Part shown: in pieces, positions 16,448 through 25,061 of the stretch
Numbering within the stretch: position 1 is the first letter of the stretch
Layout: every line of letters starts with the position of its first letter
Source of the DNA: Chitinibacter tainanensis DSM 15459
Lineage (GTDB): Bacteria > Pseudomonadota > Gammaproteobacteria > Burkholderiales > Chitinibacteraceae
DNA length: 64,000 nt
Direction of reading: 5' to 3'
NCBI RefSeq assembly: GCF_000429785.1
Contig: NZ_AUCN01000009.1
Span: forward strand, 310,001-374,000
The notes under the pieces: model-generated
The model's input: the letters and a program-made list of their open reading frames with translations, nothing else
Told to the model about the DNA's origin: nothing
Database searches by the model: none
Position numbers and translations under genes: made by a program

Positions 16448-17323
16448 ATGCCAACCATCACCCACCCGCCGCTACACCATCAGCAGGTCATCCTGCTGTC
16501 TGGCCTTTCGGGCGCCGGCAAATCCGTGGCTTTGCGGGCGCTGGAAGATCTGGGCTACTACTGCATGGATAATCTGCCCGCGCCCCTACTTGGCGATGCA
16601 GTTTCAATGCTTGATCGTGATGGTTACCCGCGCGTGGCGATTGCGGTGGATGCGCGTAGTGCGCATAACCTTTTGTCGTTGCCAGAGAAAGTGCTCGAAT
16701 TGAAAGCTGCAGGCTTGGATGTGCGGTGTCTATTTTTGGAAGCTACGGACGACACCATCGTGCGCCGCTATTCCGAAAGCCGCCGCAGTCATCCACTGTC
16801 AAACGGTGCGCTCACAGTGGCTGAATGTATCGCTATGGAGCGCGAAATGCTGGCTGAAGTGCGCGAGCTCGCCCACTGTATCGATACCAGCGGCATGTCG
16901 GCGGCGAAGTTGCGGTTATGGGTGCGCGAGTTTATTGCTGTCGATGCGGCTAAGGTTACGCTGATTTTTGAATCCTTCGGCTTTAAGCACGGTATTCCAC
17001 TGGATGCCGATTTTGTGTTTGACGCCCGCTGTCTGCCCAATCCCTATTATGATCCGGCCTTGCGCCCACTCACCGGTATGGATCAGCCGGTGGCGGATTT
17101 TCTGATGCGCCAGCCCAGCGTTGGGCCGTATCTGACGCATATTCTGGGCTTTCTGGAGCGCTGGTTGCCCGAGTTCGAGCGCGATCAGCGCAGCTATGTG
17201 ACGGTGGCGATTGGCTGCACGGGCGGTCAGCATCGTTCGGTGTATTTGGCTGAAGAATTGCGCCGGCATTTCTCCCGTTCGCGGCAGGTCTTGCTGCGTC
17301 ATCGCGAGCAGCATGGGCACTGA
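16448..17323 (+). CDS. rapZ: RNase adapter protein RapZ
   Basis: RapZ is an RNA-binding nucleotide-binding protein. In E. coli it delivers the small RNA GlmZ to RNase E and so controls glucosamine-6-phosphate synthase. The 291-residue product has the N-terminal P-loop GLSGAGKS (19-26) and the C-terminal RNA-binding half with VAIGCTGGQHRSVYLAE. The start codon directly follows the hprK stop with no gap, so coupling is expected. Whether the GlmZ/GlmY circuit exists in this organism cannot be judged here. The 3' end overlaps the next gene by 11 nt. Confidence 0.96.
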   Translation: MPTITHPPLHHQQVILLSGLSGAGKSVALRALEDLGYYCMDNLPAPLLGDAVSMLDRDGYPRVAIAVDARSAHNLLSLPEKVLELKAAGLDVRCLFLEATDDTIVRRYSESRRSHPLSNGALTVAECIAMEREMLAEVRELAHCIDTSGMSAAKLRLWVREFIAVDAAKVTLIFESFGFKHGIPLDADFVFDARCLPNPYYDPALRPLTGMDQPVADFLMRQPSVGPYLTHILGFLERWLPEFERDQRSYVTVAIGCTGGQHRSVYLAEELRRHFSRSRQVLLRHREQHGH

Positions 17324-17696
17324 GTTGTGGCGATGTTTACGCGTAGGCGACTGGTGTTTGCTTGCGCTCAGTGTGCTGCTGTGGGCGGTGCTCACGCACT
17401 GGAGCTGGCAGCAGCCCGGCGCCACGCGGGTGCGGATCTATCAGGATGGACAACTTTACGCTGAGCTGGATTTGCTGGCGCAGCGCACCTTGGCGGTGCC
17501 CGGGCCACTGGGCGCCACCGTGGTGGAAGTGCGGCAGGGTAAAGCCCGCATTGCCCAAGACCCTAGCCCGCGGCAGTATTGTGTGAAAGCCGGTTGGCTG
17601 CAGCAGGCCGGACAGGCGGCAATTTGTTTGCCTAATCGCACCAGTATCGAACTCACCGGCCAGCAAGCCCGCCCTTATGACAGCCTCAGCTACTGA
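17313..17696 (+). CDS. NusG domain II-containing small membrane-anchored protein
   Basis: The 127-residue product starts at ATG 17313 inside the 3' end of rapZ. One N-terminal membrane helix (about 12-32) is followed by a small beta-rich domain (about 38-120). It contains RVRIYQDGQLYAELDL and GKARIAQDPSPRQYCVKAGWLQQAGQAAICLP in succession, typical of the 'NusG domain II' family found as stand-alone envelope proteins. It overlaps the following Gx-transporter gene by 20 nt. This pair recurs in bacteria near flavin or electron-transfer genes, but the function is not established. The fold name does not imply a role in transcription. Confidence 0.75.
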   Translation: MGTELWRCLRVGDWCLLALSVLLWAVLTHWSWQQPGATRVRIYQDGQLYAELDLLAQRTLAVPGPLGATVVEVRQGKARIAQDPSPRQYCVKAGWLQQAGQAAICLPNRTSIELTGQQARPYDSLSY

Positions 17697-18237
17697 TTCT
17701 GCCACGCAACGTTTGCAGGTAACGGCCCAGGATCACCAGATTGCGCGGCTGGCTGCAATAGCGATTGCCTTGGCCGTGCTGGAATCCGGTATCCCTTCGC
17801 CGATTCCTGGCGTGAAACCGGGGCTGGCGAATATCGTGACTTTGCTTGCCCTTGCAAGACTGGGTTGGGCGGCGGCAGCGTGGGTGAGTGTGCTGCGCAT
17901 TCTGGGGGCGAGCATTGTGCTGGGGGGGATTTTCTCGCCCGGTTTTGCGCTCAGTCTTGCCGGCGGCGCTTGCAGTTTGCTGGTGCTGGCGGCGGCGCAA
18001 TATTTGCCGCGCCGCTGGTTTGGGCTGGTGAGCCTGTCTTTGTTGTCGGCCATCGCGCACACCGCAGGGCAGCTGCTATTGGCGCGGCTGTGGCTGATTC
18101 CGCATAACGGCATTGTGTATTTGATCCCCATCTTGCTCGGGATGGGGTTAGTGTTTGGTTTGGTCAATGGCATGGTGGCGGAGCAACTTTTGCGCCGCTG
18201 GCCGGCCCAAGCGGATTTACAAGAGAGAGACGCATGA
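17677..18237 (+). CDS. Gx transporter family protein (heptaprenyl diphosphate synthase component I-like membrane protein)
   Basis: The 186-residue, highly hydrophobic product has about five transmembrane helices. It contains the family segment SGIPSPIPGVKPGLANIVTLLAL (as two adjoining parts, about 38-60), characteristic of the Hpre_diP_synt_I / Gx transporter family, which resembles substrate-binding (S) components of ECF-type importers. Despite the historical name it is not an enzyme of prenyl synthesis. It overlaps the NusG-II gene by 20 nt and ubiX by 4 nt (ATGA). The transported substrate is unknown. Confidence 0.8.
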   Translation: MTASATDSATQRLQVTAQDHQIARLAAIAIALAVLESGIPSPIPGVKPGLANIVTLLALARLGWAAAAWVSVLRILGASIVLGGIFSPGFALSLAGGACSLLVLAAAQYLPRRWFGLVSLSLLSAIAHTAGQLLLARLWLIPHNGIVYLIPILLGMGLVFGLVNGMVAEQLLRRWPAQADLQERDA

Positions 18238-18848
18238 GCAAAGTAATCACGGTGGCGCTCACTGGCGCCTCGGGCCTGCCGTATGGCCTGCGTACGCTGG
18301 AATGCCTGCTCGCGGCTGGCTGCCAGGTGCGCTTGGTGTATAGCCAGGTGGCGCAAATTGTGGCGCGGCAAGAGCTCGATCTGCACTGGCCAGCTCGGGC
18401 CGCTGATTTGGCCGAGCAGCTGCGCGCGCAGTATCAGCTGGCCGATCCGCAGCAGCTGCAAGTGTATGGGCAGCAAGAATGGTTCGCGCCGATGGCTTCG
18501 GGCAGCAATCCCGGCGACGGCATGGTGGTGGTGCCGTGCTCAATGGGGGCTTTGTCGGCGATTGCCAACGGGGCTTCGGATAATCTGGTCGAACGCGCGG
18601 CTGATGTGATGATTAAAGAGCGCAAAACGCTGGTGCTGGTGCCCCGCGAAACGCCGTTTTCCGCTATTCATCTGGAAAATATGCTCAAACTGTCACGGCT
18701 GGGAGTGGTGATTTTGCCGCCGAATCCGGGCTTTTATCATCATCCGCAATCGATTGATGAGCTGGTGGATTTTGTGGTGGCGCGGATCTTGGATCAGCTG
18801 GGCGTGCCGCAGCAACTAATGGCGCGCTGGGGTGAGTCCAATAGTTAA
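18234..18848 (+). CDS. ubiX: Flavin prenyltransferase UbiX
   Basis: UbiX attaches a dimethylallyl group to FMN to make the prenylated flavin used by UbiD decarboxylases in ubiquinone synthesis. The 204-residue product is a flavoprotein of the HFCD fold. It shows TGASGLPYGLRTLE near the N-terminus, VVVPCSMGALSAIANGASDNL, and the C-terminal PRETPFSAIHLENMLKL, all diagnostic of UbiX/Pad1. It is translationally coupled to the Gx transporter gene and closes the rightward operon before a terminator. Confidence 0.96.
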   Translation: MSKVITVALTGASGLPYGLRTLECLLAAGCQVRLVYSQVAQIVARQELDLHWPARAADLAEQLRAQYQLADPQQLQVYGQQEWFAPMASGSNPGDGMVVVPCSMGALSAIANGASDNLVERAADVMIKERKTLVLVPRETPFSAIHLENMLKLSRLGVVILPPNPGFYHHPQSIDELVDFVVARILDQLGVPQQLMARWGESNS

Positions 18849-18867
18849 ACAACAGAAGAATTAGGTT

Positions 18868-18896
18868 AAAAAACTGGGGCCAGGCCCGGTTTTTTA
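18868..18896 (+). terminator. Terminator after ubiX
   Basis: A 7-bp stem (AACTGGG / CCCGGTT) with flanking A- and T-runs sits just after ubiX. It converges on the MATE gene. Confidence 0.75.
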
Positions 18897-18899
18897 TTG

Positions 18900-18948
18900 G
18901 GGTATTGCCTTCTAGAAATTGCTTATAAAGGCTTGTGCGGCAATACCT
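18900..18948 (+). repeat. 49-bp GGGTAT/ATACCC element, copy c
   Basis: Ends are GGGTAT and ATACCT. It has the longest perfect terminal inverted repeat of the family (GGTATTGCC / GGCAATACC, 9 bp). It lies between the ubiX terminator and the end of the converging MATE gene. Confidence 0.85.
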
Positions 18949-18965
18949 GGTCAATGTATCTATGC

Positions 18966-20321
18966 CTAGGTATGCTGGCGTAGGCGGGCACGGCTCAGGC
19001 GGCCAAATAGCACTAGCAAGGAGAGCGCTGCGCAGGTCAAGGCTACCACCAAGGCAATCCAGTAGCCGCGTGGCCCCATCCCGCTGATTGGCCCGAAGCC
19101 AAAGGTCAGCGCATAGCCCAGTGGCATGCCCACCAGCCAGAACGCCAGCATATGCAGCAGCATCGGCAGGCGGGTGGATTGATAGCCGCGCAGCACGCCG
19201 CTGGCCACCACCTGGGTTGCATCCGAAAACTGGAAAATCCCGGCCAGCACCAAGAGCTGGGTGGCCAAGGCCAGTACGGCAGCATCCTGCGTATACCAGC
19301 CGGCAATAAACTCGCCAAACAGCATGGTCAGCGCCGCACCAACTCCAGCCACCAAAAGGCCTAGCCGCACACCGTTTTGCCCGATCAGGCGTGCCTGCTG
19401 CCAGTCATTGGCCCCCACCGCTTGCCCCACCCGGACGGTGAGGGCGGTGCCGATGGCCATCGGGATCATAAACAGCAAGGAGGCAAAATTGAGTGCCACC
19501 TGATGGGCTGCAACCGCGGTCGTGCCTAGGCGGGCGATTAGCAAGGCGATCAGACTAAAGGCGCTGACTTCAATAAAAAACATCAAACCAATGGGTATGC
19601 CCAGCTTAGCCAGCTGCCATTGGGTTGGCCAATGAATACCCCGTAGGGTATCAAAGGGATGTGTGCCGCGGTACACCGTCGCGCTGCGAATCCACAGCCA
19701 CCACATCAGTGCGCTGGCCCACATGCACAGTGCGGTGGCCCAGCCACAACCGACCGCCCCGAGTGCTGGCGCACCAAAATGGCCGTAGATTAGAATCCAG
19801 TTCGCTGGCACATTCAGCGCCAGTGCGATCAGTGCAATCACCATCATCGGCTTGGTTTGATTGAGCGCCGAGCTGTAGCCATACAGCACCCGGCTTATCG
19901 CCAGCGCCGGCAGGCCCCAACTCACCGCGGCCAGAAAACGCTTGGCCTTATCGGCGACTTCTGCGGTTAGGCCGAGGTGATCGAACACTGGCAATAGGGC
20001 ATGAGCGAGCAGCATAGCGATGCCGCCGGTGATCAGCGCCTGATACAGCGCTTGTTGGGTTAGGGCCGGTAATTCAGCCGCTTTGCCAGCACCTACTTTG
20101 GCCGCCGCCAGCGGGCTAATGGCCAGCAACAGCCCCATCAGCGTAACAATCAGGGTGGTCCAGATCGAGGCGCCAACTGAAACGGCGGCCAGATCGCCGG
20201 CTGAAACATGACCCGCCATCACCGCATCCACAAAAGCAGTGCCGGTTTGCGCCAGCTGGCCGATCATAATCGGCCACGCTAAGGTGAGCGTGGCTTTGGC
20301 GTCGTTAAATCGTTTTGGCAT
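18966..20321 (-). CDS. MATE family multidrug/cation efflux transporter (NorM-like)
   Basis: The 451-residue product starts at the ATG at 20319-20321, behind a GGAGCG ribosome site. It has about 12 transmembrane helices in the two-bundle MATE pattern. AWPIMIGQLAQTGTAFVDAVMAGH near the N-terminus (in two parts) is the typical NorM opening helix with the conserved Asp. Such pumps export cationic drugs or metabolites using sodium or protons; the coupling ion and substrate cannot be assigned. The small unknown gene at 20350-20664 lies 28 nt upstream on the same strand. Confidence 0.92.
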   Translation of the reverse strand: MPKRFNDAKATLTLAWPIMIGQLAQTGTAFVDAVMAGHVSAGDLAAVSVGASIWTTLIVTLMGLLLAISPLAAAKVGAGKAAELPALTQQALYQALITGGIAMLLAHALLPVFDHLGLTAEVADKAKRFLAAVSWGLPALAISRVLYGYSSALNQTKPMMVIALIALALNVPANWILIYGHFGAPALGAVGCGWATALCMWASALMWWLWIRSATVYRGTHPFDTLRGIHWPTQWQLAKLGIPIGLMFFIEVSAFSLIALLIARLGTTAVAAHQVALNFASLLFMIPMAIGTALTVRVGQAVGANDWQQARLIGQNGVRLGLLVAGVGAALTMLFGEFIAGWYTQDAAVLALATQLLVLAGIFQFSDATQVVASGVLRGYQSTRLPMLLHMLAFWLVGMPLGYALTFGFGPISGMGPRGYWIALVVALTCAALSLLVLFGRLSRARLRQHT

Positions 20322-20349
20322 GGCGCTCCATGGGGGCCCGTGCCCCCGC

Positions 20350-20664
20350 TTAGCGCGGCTGGTGACGGGCCGGTTCGTAATGACCCAGCAGGTCGGCAAA
20401 ACGACTGTTGAACACCAGCGCCTCTTCTAGCGTGAGATCCAGCACCAGGAGCCGGCCATCGGGCAGATTCTGGGTGGGTAAGCCTAAACTCACGGCGGCC
20501 GCATAGGCCAGTTGCAAGCGATGGGGCGCGGTGTGCGGGCTCAGCCGCAATACCAGCCGGGGGTGATTGCGCCAGTGGCGCAATGGGTCGGCAACAGACA
20601 CGCGAGAGGTCACTTCAAGGTTGGCCTGTAAGGGTGTTACAGGCAGTTCAAGACAGTCGTACAT
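20350..20664 (-). CDS. Small hypothetical protein upstream of the MATE gene
   Basis: I do not recognise this family. The 104-residue product begins at the ATG at 20662-20664, preceded by a TGGAG ribosome site at good spacing. It has no signal peptide or membrane helix. The sequence looks like a compact alpha/beta fold: LVLRLSPHTAPHRLQLAYAA in the middle, and a final helix LEEALVFNSRFADLLGHY. It is followed by the MATE gene after 28 nt on the same strand, suggesting co-transcription. A terminator upstream (20768-20789) separates it from dtd. Confidence 0.6.
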   Translation of the reverse strand: MYDCLELPVTPLQANLEVTSRVSVADPLRHWRNHPRLVLRLSPHTAPHRLQLAYAAAVSLGLPTQNLPDGRLLVLDLTLEEALVFNSRFADLLGHYEPARHQPR

Positions 20665-20767
20665 GGGCAAACTCCAATGAATTTGCCGGTGATCCGTGAT
20701 CACCGACGCTTTAGCGGTACTTCCGGCCAACGGCCTTGCGCCCCGCAAGTTGTCGATTAATAGGCGC

Positions 20768-20789
20768 AAAAAAACCACGACAGGCGTGG
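20768..20789 (-). terminator. Terminator downstream of dtd (minus strand)
   Basis: On the minus strand CCACG / CGTGG form a hairpin with a 5-nt loop followed by seven T. It lies about 120 nt beyond the dtd stop. A longer GC hairpin (GCCGGCC / GGCCGGC, about 20870-20885) without a T-run lies between. Confidence 0.7.
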
Positions 20790-20910
20790 CAAACAGCACG
20801 CTTTAGCAGACATTTATTGCGCGCCCTGCAATCTGTCGTCAAATCGGCGCGTTTGAATTTACTCTACGCCGGCCCAGCAGGCCGGCAAATAGGGGATTAC
20901 CGCAATGGGC

Positions 20911-21363
20911 TTAGGCGGGCTGTTTCGAATCCAGCAGAATGGTCACCGGCCCATCGTTGGTCAAGCTGACCTGCATGTCAGCCCCAAAACGGCCGGTGGG
21001 AATGGCTTGGCCCAGTTTCTGGCTTAGGCTGGCGACAAACTGATTGAACAGCGGCTCGCTGATTGCGCCAGGGGCGGCGGCGCTCCAGCTGGGGCGGTTG
21101 CCCTTTTTGCAGCTGGCATACAAGGTGAACTGACTGACCGCTAGCACGGCTTCACCGGTATCGAGCAAAGAGCGATTCATAACCCCGGCTTCATCATCAA
21201 AAATACGCAGGTTGGCGAGTTTATTGACCAGGTAATCAATATCGGCGTGGTCATCGTCATGCGTGATGCCCACCAGTACCAGTGCGCCGCAGCCAATCTG
21301 GCCGACGATCTCGCCAGCGACGCTAACCTGCGCCTGGCTCACACGTTGAATGACCAAGCGCAT
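20911..21363 (-). CDS. dtd: D-aminoacyl-tRNA deacylase
   Basis: Dtd hydrolyses D-amino acids (and glycine) from mischarged tRNA, an accuracy step in translation. The 150-residue product is full length and shows both active-site motifs: SQFTLYA (77-83), and NDGPVT (136-141) matching the NxGPxT motif. [15 protein letters not shown] is the typical start. Its ATG overlaps the stop of the upstream small gene by one base (TAATG), so translation is probably coupled. Confidence 0.97.
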   Translation of the reverse strand: MRLVIQRVSQAQVSVAGEIVGQIGCGALVLVGITHDDDHADIDYLVNKLANLRIFDDEAGVMNRSLLDTGEAVLAVSQFTLYASCKKGNRPSWSAAAPGAISEPLFNQFVASLSQKLGQAIPTGRFGADMQVSLTNDGPVTILLDSKQPA

Positions 21364-21725
21364 TAGCGCACCGCCAGCGAGCTTAGCTGGCCCGGCTCAT
21401 TGGCCAGCAGGGTACGTTTGAAGGAGCCGGTTTGATCGTGTGGTTGCAGCGCGACGCGTAGACGGCGCTTCAGCGGAGCCGACAGCGTGCTGTCTTTTTG
21501 ATCAAGGGCGCGCAAATCGCGCAGCAGGTGGCGCAGGAAAAAAGGCATGCCTTCGCTGTTTTCACGAAATTGGTCAATTTGCTGGGCTAGGCCACAGTTC
21601 AGCGCCATTTCGATGCGAAAGGCCAAATCCAGCGCCAGCATCTGCAGTTGTTCGGTTTCCACTTTTTGGGCAGCGGCTACCAAAATCGGGTTGGTAAATT
21701 GCCGGGCTTGCGGTGCAGTGCTCAT
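21363..21725 (-). CDS. Small hypothetical protein coupled to dtd
   Basis: I do not recognise this family. The 120-residue product starts at the ATG at 21723-21725. It is soluble, mostly helical and charged ([28 protein letters not shown]). It shares one base with the dtd start codon (TAATG), so it is the first gene of a two-gene unit with dtd. It is divergent from asd, with about 295 nt between start codons. That context suggests a role connected to translation or amino-acid metabolism, but nothing in the sequence proves it. Confidence 0.6.
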   Translation of the reverse strand: MSTAPQARQFTNPILVAAAQKVETEQLQMLALDLAFRIEMALNCGLAQQIDQFRENSEGMPFFLRHLLRDLRALDQKDSTLSAPLKRRLRVALQPHDQTGSFKRTLLANEPGQLSSLAVR

Positions 21726-21788
21726 GCTCTCGGTCTCCACGGGCTATGTCTTATGCTGGCTTTTCTTGTAAGTTCGGACAGAAAATAC

Positions 21789-21807
21789 ACGATTCACATC
21801 GAATCGT
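21789..21807. promoter_or_regulatory. Perfect palindrome upstream of the dtd-associated gene
   Basis: ACGATTC and GAATCGT form a perfect 7-bp inverted repeat around a 5-nt centre in the divergent region between the small gene at 21725 (-) and asd (+). It has no T-run and could be an operator. Confidence 0.35.
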
Positions 21808-22020
21808 CATATTTTTTTCGGTCTGACGGATTTTGCGGCCGATCTTACCCGAAAGGCGCTAGCCAGATATGCGGAATTTCACTAATATCAATGGTTTGTT
21901 GCCCCGCAGAGCGCGGCTAGGATGGCGTACTCTGGCAACATGCGCGGCACTTGGGCGCAACTGAGGTTGTGGCTGGCCAGTGCAGGCGCTCTGTATCGAG
22001 TAATCAACAAGGAAAAAAGC

Positions 22021-23127
22021 ATGAAGCGGGTAGGTTTAGTCGGTTGGCGCGGTATGGTGGGTTCGGTCCTGATGCAACGCATGCAGGAAGAAAAAGATTT
22101 TGATCTGATCGATCCCGTGTTTTTCACTACCTCGCAAGCCGGTCAGGCAGCGCCTAATTTTGGCAAAGATGCGGGCACGCTGAAAGACGCGAACGACATC
22201 GCCGAGCTGAGCAAAATGGATGTCATCATCTCTTGCCAGGGCGGTGACTACACGACTGCGATTTTCCCGCAACTGCGCGCTAGCGGCTGGACTGGCTACT
22301 GGATTGATGCGGCATCGACTCTGCGTATGGAAGACGACGCAGTGATCGTGCTCGACCCGGTGAATGATGACGTTATTCAGGCGGCACTGGCCAAAGGCGT
22401 GAAAAACTACATCGGCGGCAACTGTACCAACTCGATCATGCTGATGGGTATGGGCGGCCTGTTTAAAGCCGGGCTGGTAGATTGGGTGTCATCAATGACT
22501 TACCAAGCCGCTTCGGGTGGTGGTGCTAACCACATGCGCGAATTGCTCAAAGGTATGGGCGTGGTTTACAACTCGGTGGCGGCTGAATTGGCCACGCCAG
22601 CATCAGCGATTCTGGATATCGACAAAAAAGTGGCTGAAACCATCCGCACCGACGTGCCAACCGAATACTTCGGCGCGCCACTGGCCGGTGGCCTGATTCC
22701 GTGGATCGACAAACAACTCGACAACGGCCAATCCAAAGAAGAGTGGAAAGGCCAGGCCGAAGTGAACAAAATCCTCGGCACTAGCGCCACGATTCCCGTT
22801 GATGGCCTGTGCGTGCGTATCGGCGCAATGCGTTGCCACAGCTTGGCACTGACCATCAAGCTGAAAAAAGATCTGCCATTGGCCGAGATCGAAAGCATCA
22901 TCAAGCAAGGCAATCCGTGGGTGAAATGGGTACCGAACGATCGCGAAATCAGCGTGAAAGAGCTGACTCCAGCAGCGATCACCGGCAAGCTCGACATCGG
23001 CGTGGGCCGTGTGCGCAAGCTGAACATGGGCCCAGAGTATCTGAGCGCCTTTGTAATCGGTGACCAGCTGCTGTGGGGCGCGGCCGAGCCGCTGCGTCGC
23101 ATGCTGCGTATTTTGCTGGCGAAATAA
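22021..23127 (+). CDS. asd: Aspartate-semialdehyde dehydrogenase
   Basis: Asd reduces beta-aspartyl phosphate to aspartate semialdehyde with NADPH, the branch point to lysine/diaminopimelate, threonine and methionine. The 368-residue product starts at ATG 22021 behind AAGGA. It has the NADP-binding [14 protein letters not shown] near the start and catalytic C135 in GGNCTNSIM, the same position as in the gammaproteobacterial enzyme. [15 protein letters not shown] is the second active-site segment. The length fits the Gram-negative class. Two hairpins follow the stop, the second being a terminator. Confidence 0.98.
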   Translation: MKRVGLVGWRGMVGSVLMQRMQEEKDFDLIDPVFFTTSQAGQAAPNFGKDAGTLKDANDIAELSKMDVIISCQGGDYTTAIFPQLRASGWTGYWIDAASTLRMEDDAVIVLDPVNDDVIQAALAKGVKNYIGGNCTNSIMLMGMGGLFKAGLVDWVSSMTYQAASGGGANHMRELLKGMGVVYNSVAAELATPASAILDIDKKVAETIRTDVPTEYFGAPLAGGLIPWIDKQLDNGQSKEEWKGQAEVNKILGTSATIPVDGLCVRIGAMRCHSLALTIKLKKDLPLAEIESIIKQGNPWVKWVPNDREISVKELTPAAITGKLDIGVGRVRKLNMGPEYLSAFVIGDQLLWGAAEPLRRMLRILLAK

Positions 23128-23154
23128 GGTGTGAGCCCCATTGGGGCTGAGCGT

Positions 23155-23182
23155 AAAAAAGGGAGCTGCGGCTCCCTTTTTT
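23155..23182 (+). terminator. Terminator after asd
   Basis: GGGAGC / GCTCCC with a 4-nt loop, an A-run before and T-run after. Another stem (AGCCCC / GGGGCT, about 23134-23148) lies just upstream. Confidence 0.88.
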
Positions 23183-23220
23183 CTTGGCTGCTATGTACTG
23201 CTGCCATAGGATCTGGCGTA

Positions 23221-23269
23221 GGGTATGTGGCTACAGGCTTTAATATAAATGGATTGTAGACCTATACCC
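23221..23269 (+). repeat. 49-bp GGGTAT/ATACCC element, copy d
   Basis: Exactly 49 bp with intact GGGTAT and ATACCC ends. A second, inner pairing (GG-CTACA with TGTAG-A-CC) extends the hairpin. It ends 7 nt before the stop codon of etfQO, which runs the other way. Confidence 0.87.
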
Positions 23270-23276
23270 GCGATAC

Positions 23277-24917
23277 TTACATCCCCGCATACAGCGGGCC
23301 ACCGCCGCCCTCGGGCGCTGTCCACTGAATATTCTGCTTCGCGTCTTTGATATCACAGGTTTTACAGTGCAGGCAGTTCTGCGCATTGATCTGATATTGC
23401 CGCTGACCATTGAGCTGCACAATTTCATACACGCCCGCCGGGCAATAATGGCATTCGGCCTGGCTATCGTTATGCAGGTGCACCGGCGTAATCAGCTCGG
23501 GGTCGCGCAGGCGCAGATGGGCCGGTTGATCGTGTTCGTGCGAAACATTGGCCAGCGCCAGCGAATCAAGCTTGCTAAACGTCAGCACGCCATCTGGTTT
23601 GGGATAAGCAATCGGCGTGGCTTCATTCATCGGCAGGTGGTAGAGATGATCGGGCTGACGATGGTGCAAAGTCCACGGCACACTTAGCCCCAGCTGTTGC
23701 AGCCACATCTCACAGCCCGCATACAGGGTTCCGGCCAGGGTGCCAAAACGGGTGAGGGCAGGTTTGATATTGCGCACCGCATGCAATTCGGCCATCACCG
23801 GGGAGGCTGCTAGGCGCTCGCGGTAGGCGCTGAGCGTGTCATGCTGGCGACCGGCGGCGATGGCCTCGCTCACCGCTTCGGCCGCATACATGGCCGAGCG
23901 AATGGCATTGTGGGTGCCTTTAATGCGCGGCACATTCAATAGCCCCGCACTACAGCCAATGATGGCGCCACCCGGAAAGGTGAGCTCGCCCAGCGATTGC
24001 CAGCCGCCTTCGCTAATCGCCCGCGCGCCATAGGCGATACGTTTGCCGCCTTGCAGCAGCGGGCGAATTGCCGGATGCGTTTTAAAGCGCTGCAATTCAT
24101 CAAATGGCGACAAATACGGGTTGCGATAATTGAGGTGCACTACATAGCCAATCGCCACTTGCTGATTGGGCAGATGATAGATAAACGCGCCGCCGCCGGT
24201 TTGATTATCCAGCGGCCAGCCTTGCGCATGCACTACTTTGCCCAATTGATGCTGCGTGGCCGGAATTTGCCAAACTTCTTTTACGCCCAGGCCATAATGC
24301 GCCGGGTCGGCTGCCGTGCGTAGGGCAAATTTCTGTTCCAGCTCGGCGGCCAGCGAGCCGCGTGCGCCTTCGGCAAACAAGGTATAAGCGGCCACAATTT
24401 CAATGCCGCGGGTGAAATCGGCCTTGGGCAGGCCGTTTTTGGCGATGCCCATATCACCGGTGGCAATCCCGCGCACGGCACCCTGTGCGTCGTACAGCAC
24501 TTCGGTAGCGGCAAAGCCGGGGTAAATTTCCACCCCCAGCGCTTCGGCTTGCTCACCCAGCCACGCCACCACTTCACCCAGCTTCACAATGAAACAGCCC
24601 TCATTATGTAGCGGCTTGGGCAGCAGGGCGCTCGGCAGGCGAAAGGCCTGATCTTCATCCAACCACAAAAATTCGTCTTGCGTAACCGGGGTCGCCAGCT
24701 GCGGAGCCTGAGTGCGCCAAGTGGGCAACAATTCATCCAGCGCCACCGGATCGATCACCGCGCCAGATAGTGTATGCGCACCCAGCTGTGCGCCTTTTTC
24801 CAGCACACAGACATTCAGCGCCGCATTGCACTGCTTGAGCCGGATCGCTGCGGCCAGCCCGGCCGGGCCGCCACCGACAATCACCACGTCGTACTGCATC
24901 TGTTCCCGATCGCTCAT
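23277..24917 (-). CDS. Electron transfer flavoprotein-ubiquinone oxidoreductase
   Basis: This enzyme takes electrons from reduced ETF and passes them to ubiquinone in the membrane. The 546-residue product has an N-terminal FAD-binding motif [18 protein letters not shown] (about 11-28) and a C-terminal ferredoxin-like domain whose [4Fe-4S] ligands include C489 or C492, C515, C518 and C521 ([11 protein letters not shown]). The conserved end [12 protein letters not shown] is present. It is divergent from etfB-etfA across a 144-nt AT-rich region, so the donor (ETF) and acceptor enzyme are probably co-controlled. Confidence 0.97.
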   Translation of the reverse strand: MSDREQMQYDVVIVGGGPAGLAAAIRLKQCNAALNVCVLEKGAQLGAHTLSGAVIDPVALDELLPTWRTQAPQLATPVTQDEFLWLDEDQAFRLPSALLPKPLHNEGCFIVKLGEVVAWLGEQAEALGVEIYPGFAATEVLYDAQGAVRGIATGDMGIAKNGLPKADFTRGIEIVAAYTLFAEGARGSLAAELEQKFALRTAADPAHYGLGVKEVWQIPATQHQLGKVVHAQGWPLDNQTGGGAFIYHLPNQQVAIGYVVHLNYRNPYLSPFDELQRFKTHPAIRPLLQGGKRIAYGARAISEGGWQSLGELTFPGGAIIGCSAGLLNVPRIKGTHNAIRSAMYAAEAVSEAIAAGRQHDTLSAYRERLAASPVMAELHAVRNIKPALTRFGTLAGTLYAGCEMWLQQLGLSVPWTLHHRQPDHLYHLPMNEATPIAYPKPDGVLTFSKLDSLALANVSHEHDQPAHLRLRDPELITPVHLHNDSQAECHYCPAGVYEIVQLNGQRQYQINAQNCLHCKTCDIKDAKQNIQWTAPEGGGGPLYAGM

Positions 24918-24967
24918 GACGAATTCCTATATCTATAAATGCAATATGTTAATTAAATTTAATCGTA

Positions 24968-24997
24968 TTTACAGATATTGTACCGCTGGCCTAGAAT
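24968..24997 (+). promoter_or_regulatory. Candidate promoter of etfB-etfA-fpr
   Basis: TTTACA and TAGAAT are spaced 18 nt apart, about 65 nt before the etfB start. The region to its left (about 24930-24965) is very AT-rich, with a TTAATTAA palindrome, and probably holds the divergent etfQO promoter. Confidence 0.45.
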
Positions 24998-25061
24998 GGT
25001 TGCCAAGTTAGTTTTGCAGCCGGCAGCTTAATCCGATCCGGCCCTTCACAGGAAATAGAAC

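Noticed and set aside
19635-19660. ATACCCCGTAGGGTAT palindrome in the MATE gene
   Set aside because: It lies inside well-conserved coding sequence, has no 49-bp spacing and is probably chance.
20862-20890. GCCGGCC/GGCCGGC hairpin after dtd as a terminator
   Set aside because: It has no T-run on either strand; the hairpin at 20768-20789 fits better.
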